In this document: in pieces, positions 55,801 through 61,800 of the stretch
Position numbering within the stretch: position 1 is the stretch's first letter
Layout: each line of letters starts with the position of its first letter
Assembly (NCBI RefSeq): GCF_021462225.1
Contig: NC_061817.1
Coordinates: forward strand, 14,127,204 to 14,191,203
DNA from: Girardinichthys multiradiatus
Taxonomy: Eukaryota > Chordata > Actinopteri > Cyprinodontiformes > Goodeidae
Reading direction: 5' to 3'
Length of the DNA: 64,000 bases
Position numbers and translations under genes: made by a program
Notes under the pieces: generated by a model
Database searches by the model: none
What the model was told of the DNA's origin: nothing
The model's input: only the letters and a program-made list of their open reading frames with translations

Positions 55801-58800
55801 AAAAGAAGAGAATGTTTTTCTACAATCTTTCTATAAGGTTTACAAAGAAACTAAGAAAATCAAATCAATGTGGTAAAATTCTGAGGCAGAGGAAATATTT
55901 CAGTTTTCTTTCCCTGTTTTATAAAATTACGTTTAAACTTAAATAGAAAAAGAAAAGAAAAAGAAGCCAAGATAAAACAATGAAGACACACTACAACAAC
56001 CTGTGTATTTTTCTAAGATATTTTGACGTATGGATGTTTAACATAAATTTTAAAAATTCTCAGAGATTATAGTAACATAACTAAACAATTGAAGCCTAAG
56101 TACTTTTAAAATGTTTCACAGAATGTAAAACAGGAATAAATTAGGACACCCCCACATTTATTTATTTCTAAAATGGCTAAAATCACATTAAATGTTTCAC
56201 ATCAGGTTCACATCATGGGAAAAAACAGTACCCAGTGTTTTGAGGGAGGTTGGCCATAGCTACACCTCTGACATTTAGCCTTGTTGGCTCTTGACTGCTG
56301 AGATGAAAGTGAGACCCTGTGGAGATCAAAAGAGCTGCCCGGGGACTTCAGAAAGACAAACGTAGCAGCTTATGAGTCAGGTAAAAGGTTTGAGTTTTAA
56401 TTTAATATGAGCACTTCCACTGTATGGAAAGTAGTCTACAAGAGAAGGACACTGAAAACAACAACCAACATGCGCAGGTCCGTCCATCCACACAAGTTTG
56501 TCCCAAAAGCCGCTAAAAGATTTGGAACAAAGTCTCCAAAAACTCTAAGATGTCATCATGGGACCTACAGAGGACTCTTGCTACTGTTGATATAATAGTT
56601 GAAGAGGAACTGGACCTTGCAACATGACAATGTCCTGGACTGGTCTAAACATAGATCTCGATCTCATCGAGATGCTGTGTGGTGATTTAAAACCAGAGAT
56701 AAACCCCTAAAACATCTCACAGCTGAAAGTGAGTAGTAGGACAAACTCTCCTCAGACTGATGTCAGAGACTGGTAGATGGCTACAACTGGAAAACATCTC
56801 ACTGAAGTTACTTCAACCAAAAAGGCTAAACTAGATGTGAGGTGGTGTCCTATTTTTCTTTCTTCAGAGCAGTTTTGTTGGAAGTTTTTTAAAATAAAAA
56901 AACAAGTTCATTTTTCTTGTCTACATTTCTTAAGTGTTCAGCATTCCCAGTGGGGTGTCCTAACTTTTTCAAACGACTCTCCCAGCTCTAGTGTGTCTGC
57001 TTTCATCTGTTACCTGGTAAATCAGCTTTGATGCAGAGAGCACAGTACTGACTGGGAGAACGAACCAAAATGGCAGCGATACACTTCGCACTGGTCACTT
57101 GTAGCGTCTCATCACCACTCAACAGCAGCTGGAAAAAAATATTTTGTTAGGATCCATTAAAATATGACCCTGAATATGAATTTGAAATTTAAGATGCTTG
57201 GCGCCAAAATACACTTCACTGCCATGTCGTAACCACCACACCACTCTGCTGCCCTTCCACTTTCTAAGCTGATTTCCGTTCCAAAAACGGGATTCTAACC
57301 TATTAATATAATTTTTTACATTTATAGTTCTGGTTACTGTAGCTTAAGATAGATCAACTACACTAAACGAAATTCAGTTTTATTCCAACTGTAAAATAGT
57401 GAAAAACTGGATAAAGAAAGATGCCCAGATATGGAAGAAATTACCTCCTTAAGCTGATTGAATATTCAAATATTCAGGCCTCTGTTTTTCTTCACTTATT
57501 TTATCATTGAGAAAAATAAGTTCTTAAGCAACAAATATTTAGTAATGAGATGGAGTGGCCCATGTGAAGCAGAACAACCTTCTGAAAACCTTATCATTTA
57601 ATAATTAGAGTGAAGATCTCTTATTTTTACATACTTATCTGTGTAAAACTGCACAGAAACCCTGAGTGTCCTGGTAGCCAATTTGAAAAAGAATCAATAA
57701 TTAAACACACAGTAACTGCAGAAAACTATCCCTGTTGCTGAATCAGCTTTTCATTATGCAAATTGTGGTCACTTCTAATTTCAGAAAAACTGAAATTAAG
57801 GCTTTAAAACAGCAGTTATCATGCAGGGTTCATCCACTCAATTTTACAGTTTATAATCTGGCCACAGTTGACAAAGGTACAGACAAATGAAATCCCAGTT
57901 TATTTGTCATTGCTTAAATTTATAGGAATATTGTTATCTTGAGCTTGTGATTGTAGCGAGAGTAATACTTTACACAAAACAGGGGCAATCCAAACAAACC
58001 AACCGACGTCATGAGCTGCGAGTGACCACTGAGGAAACTCAACCAAATATAATCTACCCGTTGATTTCCCAGACATGAAGAACAAACATTTGTATAGGCT
58101 AAAGCCCTAACTGAATTCCCGTTCAAAGGAACATTAATCCAGGATTAGAGCTTATTGTTATGATTATAGTCAGTGGTAGAGTTCAGGTCTTGGGAGTGGA
58201 AGCAGGATGTTTAGACAGAGACCTTTTTCAGCAGGAGAGGCAGTAGGCTGTGGTCAGCAGGCTGTTGCTCTTGGTATTGGATGAGGGTCTGGCTGCTGTT
58301 GGTGAGGCCGTCCTCGTTCGCATCGCACATGCCTGAGGTACTCATCAGAACCGACACTGCTTCTTCCAGCTTGACTAGCTGCCAGAGGAGTCCTAACGCA
58401 CGAAAGATACAACAGACTCTGATGATGTGCTTTACAAGTGTTATAAAAGGATTATTACAAACGGATCACAATGTGTGTACATGATACTAATTTATGTAAT
58501 CTTCACATGACAACCATGACTTTAACCAATGTTGAAATAAGGCCATGTTAGTCATTATGTAGATCACAGGATCTCAGTCTGATTAATGATGAACCCAATC
58601 CTAACTCCGCAAGTTAAATGGGTAGGACTGGCAACACTGGCGACTAGTAGCCTGCATTTCGTCTCACTGACAGTCTCCTCCTCTGAAGGAAAATGACTAC
58701 ATGCTCAGCTGTGAGCAGATTCATAAATAGGTCAGGTGTTGTATTGAGACTATTATATCCTGGATTTTCTATAAAACCATTGCTATTTCTTTTTTTGTCA

Positions 58801-61800
58801 CATGGGAACAAAAATTGGGTGTCGATGCTTAAAATGATTGCCGATGTTCTCTAACGTTCTAACTCACGGGGAAAAAAAATTCATCACTTACAGTAATATT
58901 GGATAAATTAGAATATGCATTCTGATGAGGATTAATTGCTTAAATTACTTTTAGGCAGGTATTAAACATGCTTTTCATTAAACCCACATCTCTGTATTAA
59001 AAATGTTTTCTTTATTGGTCTGATGTAATACTGTAATATTAAATATTGTCTTTTAATTTGCTTTAAGTGGGAAATCATTTTATATTTAACAGAAATAAAG
59101 GTTTGAAAACGTCAGTCTGTGTGTAACTGATCAGTGTGTTTCACCTATTGAATTGAGTTACTGACTTTAGTTTTTCAATAATATTCTAAATATTATTAAA
59201 TATAATAGTATACCTGGTTAAATGTCAGTTAGCAAGTTACACCTTGACCTGACGCTTTTAGTTGCCATCAGGAATGTCTTTTGTTCTGGATATTCGACCA
59301 TTCCTCTTCTCAGCGTTGGTTGAGTTTATTACAATTGGTTGATTTGCTTGTCATATTATGGCTTTTAAGCATAGTCCAAAATGGTTCTTACAGGCTGAGG
59401 TTCATTCCAGAGGCTTAAAGTTAGCCCGCTTTAACAGTTTTAAAATCGGTTTAAGTTTGCGTTTGGTTCATTATAACAAATTAAAAGAATCTAGCTGATT
59501 TTTGGTGAAGCCTCCAGCAGTAAACACCCCTCTCCGTTCCAAACATTTCTATCATTGTGACTAAATGCCTCAATCTAAGTCTCGTCTGTCCATAAAACGT
59601 TTCTTCCAGAAGATATTTAGCTTGTCCATGTAGAGGACTCCAAATTTCAGTTTAGCTTGAAGGTGTTGATTTTAAACCCGTGCCATATCACTTTTTATGC
59701 TTTTGTTATTTTCTGAAAGTATGCAGACCGCAAGTGGGGTGGAGAGAGGGGGAAGACCTGTAGTATGCGTTGCACGCTTTACCGCTACGCCTGTGTATCT
59801 CTGCATTTGAGATCAACGAAGCCCTCGAAACACAGCAGGCCTTCCTGTTGGCATCCTCTCAGCAGCTTCACTATTGTCAAAATAAGGTGAGATCTTTCCA
59901 TGTAATCCATGCAACACTCATTAACTGCTACAGTTAAATCCATAAAAACTACAATAAATATCCTTTTGTGTAATCCATGCAATAATTATTAAAATACACA
60001 GTTGGAGCAGTGGAGAGTGAAACAAGCATGTTCTCATATTCTGGCACAGAGAGACTGGAAAGGCCTTTGTGGAGCCACATTTTATCTGTCTTATCTTTTT
60101 CAAAAATATAAACAAGTATATCTAAAGAAATGATGTATGATGATTTTACATTCTTTCGCATGTATTAAATGGAATTAGCAGTCTTTGATTAACAAGTTAA
60201 AAGATGTATGATTGAAATGTGATTAAGAACTGAGGATTAGAGTAAAAAATATTGAGGTTTGACATTCTCATTCAGCTATATATGAAAGAAATATAACAAT
60301 CATTTGTGAAGCATGAATAAAAAGAATTGTAACTATGTTTTAAAGTAAATGCTGAAAGCTAAAGAATGAAATGTGTAATACTGTGTAAAGTTTAAAACTG
60401 AGCAGATTAGGGAAAGAACTGGAGGATGACTAGGAGTGACGAGAGCCAGCTGCATGCTGACAGCGAACCTTTTTGTAAAGAAGGAAGGGAGGATGTGACT
60501 ACAGCCAGCTGTGTGGTTATTATTGGCATCTCCATGGCTGAAACAGCATCAGTGGATCACAGTGACCGTGACTAAAATATTGGGCAATAACCAAGAAGCC
60601 GTGCGGAAAGGGTTGCGCAATAACTAAGAAGCCTAATAAGGGGCTGACTGGTGAAAGCATCAAGCACCATAAAAGCAATGCTGAAGGAGGGAACGGGGTT
60701 GTTTCCTCGCAGAAGACCAGCGAACAAGATCGGACGGAGAAGATAAGCTTGGATGGAAAAGGAACAGAGACACAGCCCCACTGATCGACTGCATTAAAAA
60801 AGAGGATCAACCCGTGGGCCCTGGAAGGACTCTGCCTCAAAATTAAGAATCTGATTTCATCTAAAGCCTTTTTATAAAGACAACAGAAGTGAACTTGATC
60901 GGTGAACAGCTGATTGCTCCAAGTTTCAGGCTTCTGGAAGTCCTGAATCAACTTCATTTATGTCTCCGGGTTTCCTTCAACTCTTCAGCCTCTGGAAACT
61001 ACTGTCTTCTGAGACATATAACAACAAAGATCCTGTTTAACCATCAAAGTCTGGAGCATCAGTGCCTGCCACTTAAAGGAAGAAAACTGAAGATTAAGTT
61101 GTATTCCCTTCAAGAAACCACTCGTTGTTACCAGACGAATCTTCTCCATCAGGTGCATGGATGAGCCTCCGTCTTCAAAGTCTCTCCAAACTCACTAGTT
61201 TCAGCATCAGGAAAAGACAGGTTGAATTGATTGATTCATTCTATTATTGAAATTAGTTTGTGTTGCCGAATTAAAGCTGTTACTGACCCCTGCAAAAGCG
61301 TTACTAATTAAAGAAAGCATATAAAATCCTAGTTAAATCGTGGACATTCAATTATTTGAGTCACTGTATTGTTGGTTTTTCATTTGTGGTAAAAAGTCTT
61401 GTTGCATGGTTCTAAGATATTTTAGGAGGTTTTTATAGGTTGCCTTAGCCAAGTTTGTTAAAACAGCGCCCTTGGGGCTCGTGCTGAGCCACTAAAATTA
61501 ACCTAGCCCATATACCAAGAGCCAGTTGTAAATTAGGGAATGAGCAGCCGTGAACAAAAGTGACTGTCGAAGGTGTGGATGACTGCGATAGGCTATTCAG
61601 TCGTCCAGACCACCAGTTGAAGAAGGGCGAGACTTTTGTATGAAGGCTGTCAGAGGCTAGGCGAGTCATTTCCCGACACCAGCTTAAACAGAACTTTCAG
61701 TAAACCTGCTTAGTAAGATCTTTCAGGTTTAGGGAAGTCCGGAACCATTAGCTGGAGAGCTGGTTTGAGCAATCCCTTTAGACATAGGGAAGTAGGAGGG

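Noticed and set aside
60520..60957. 145-codon minus-strand ORF
   Set aside because: No recognised domain, lies in an LTR-like composition island and lacks exon structure.
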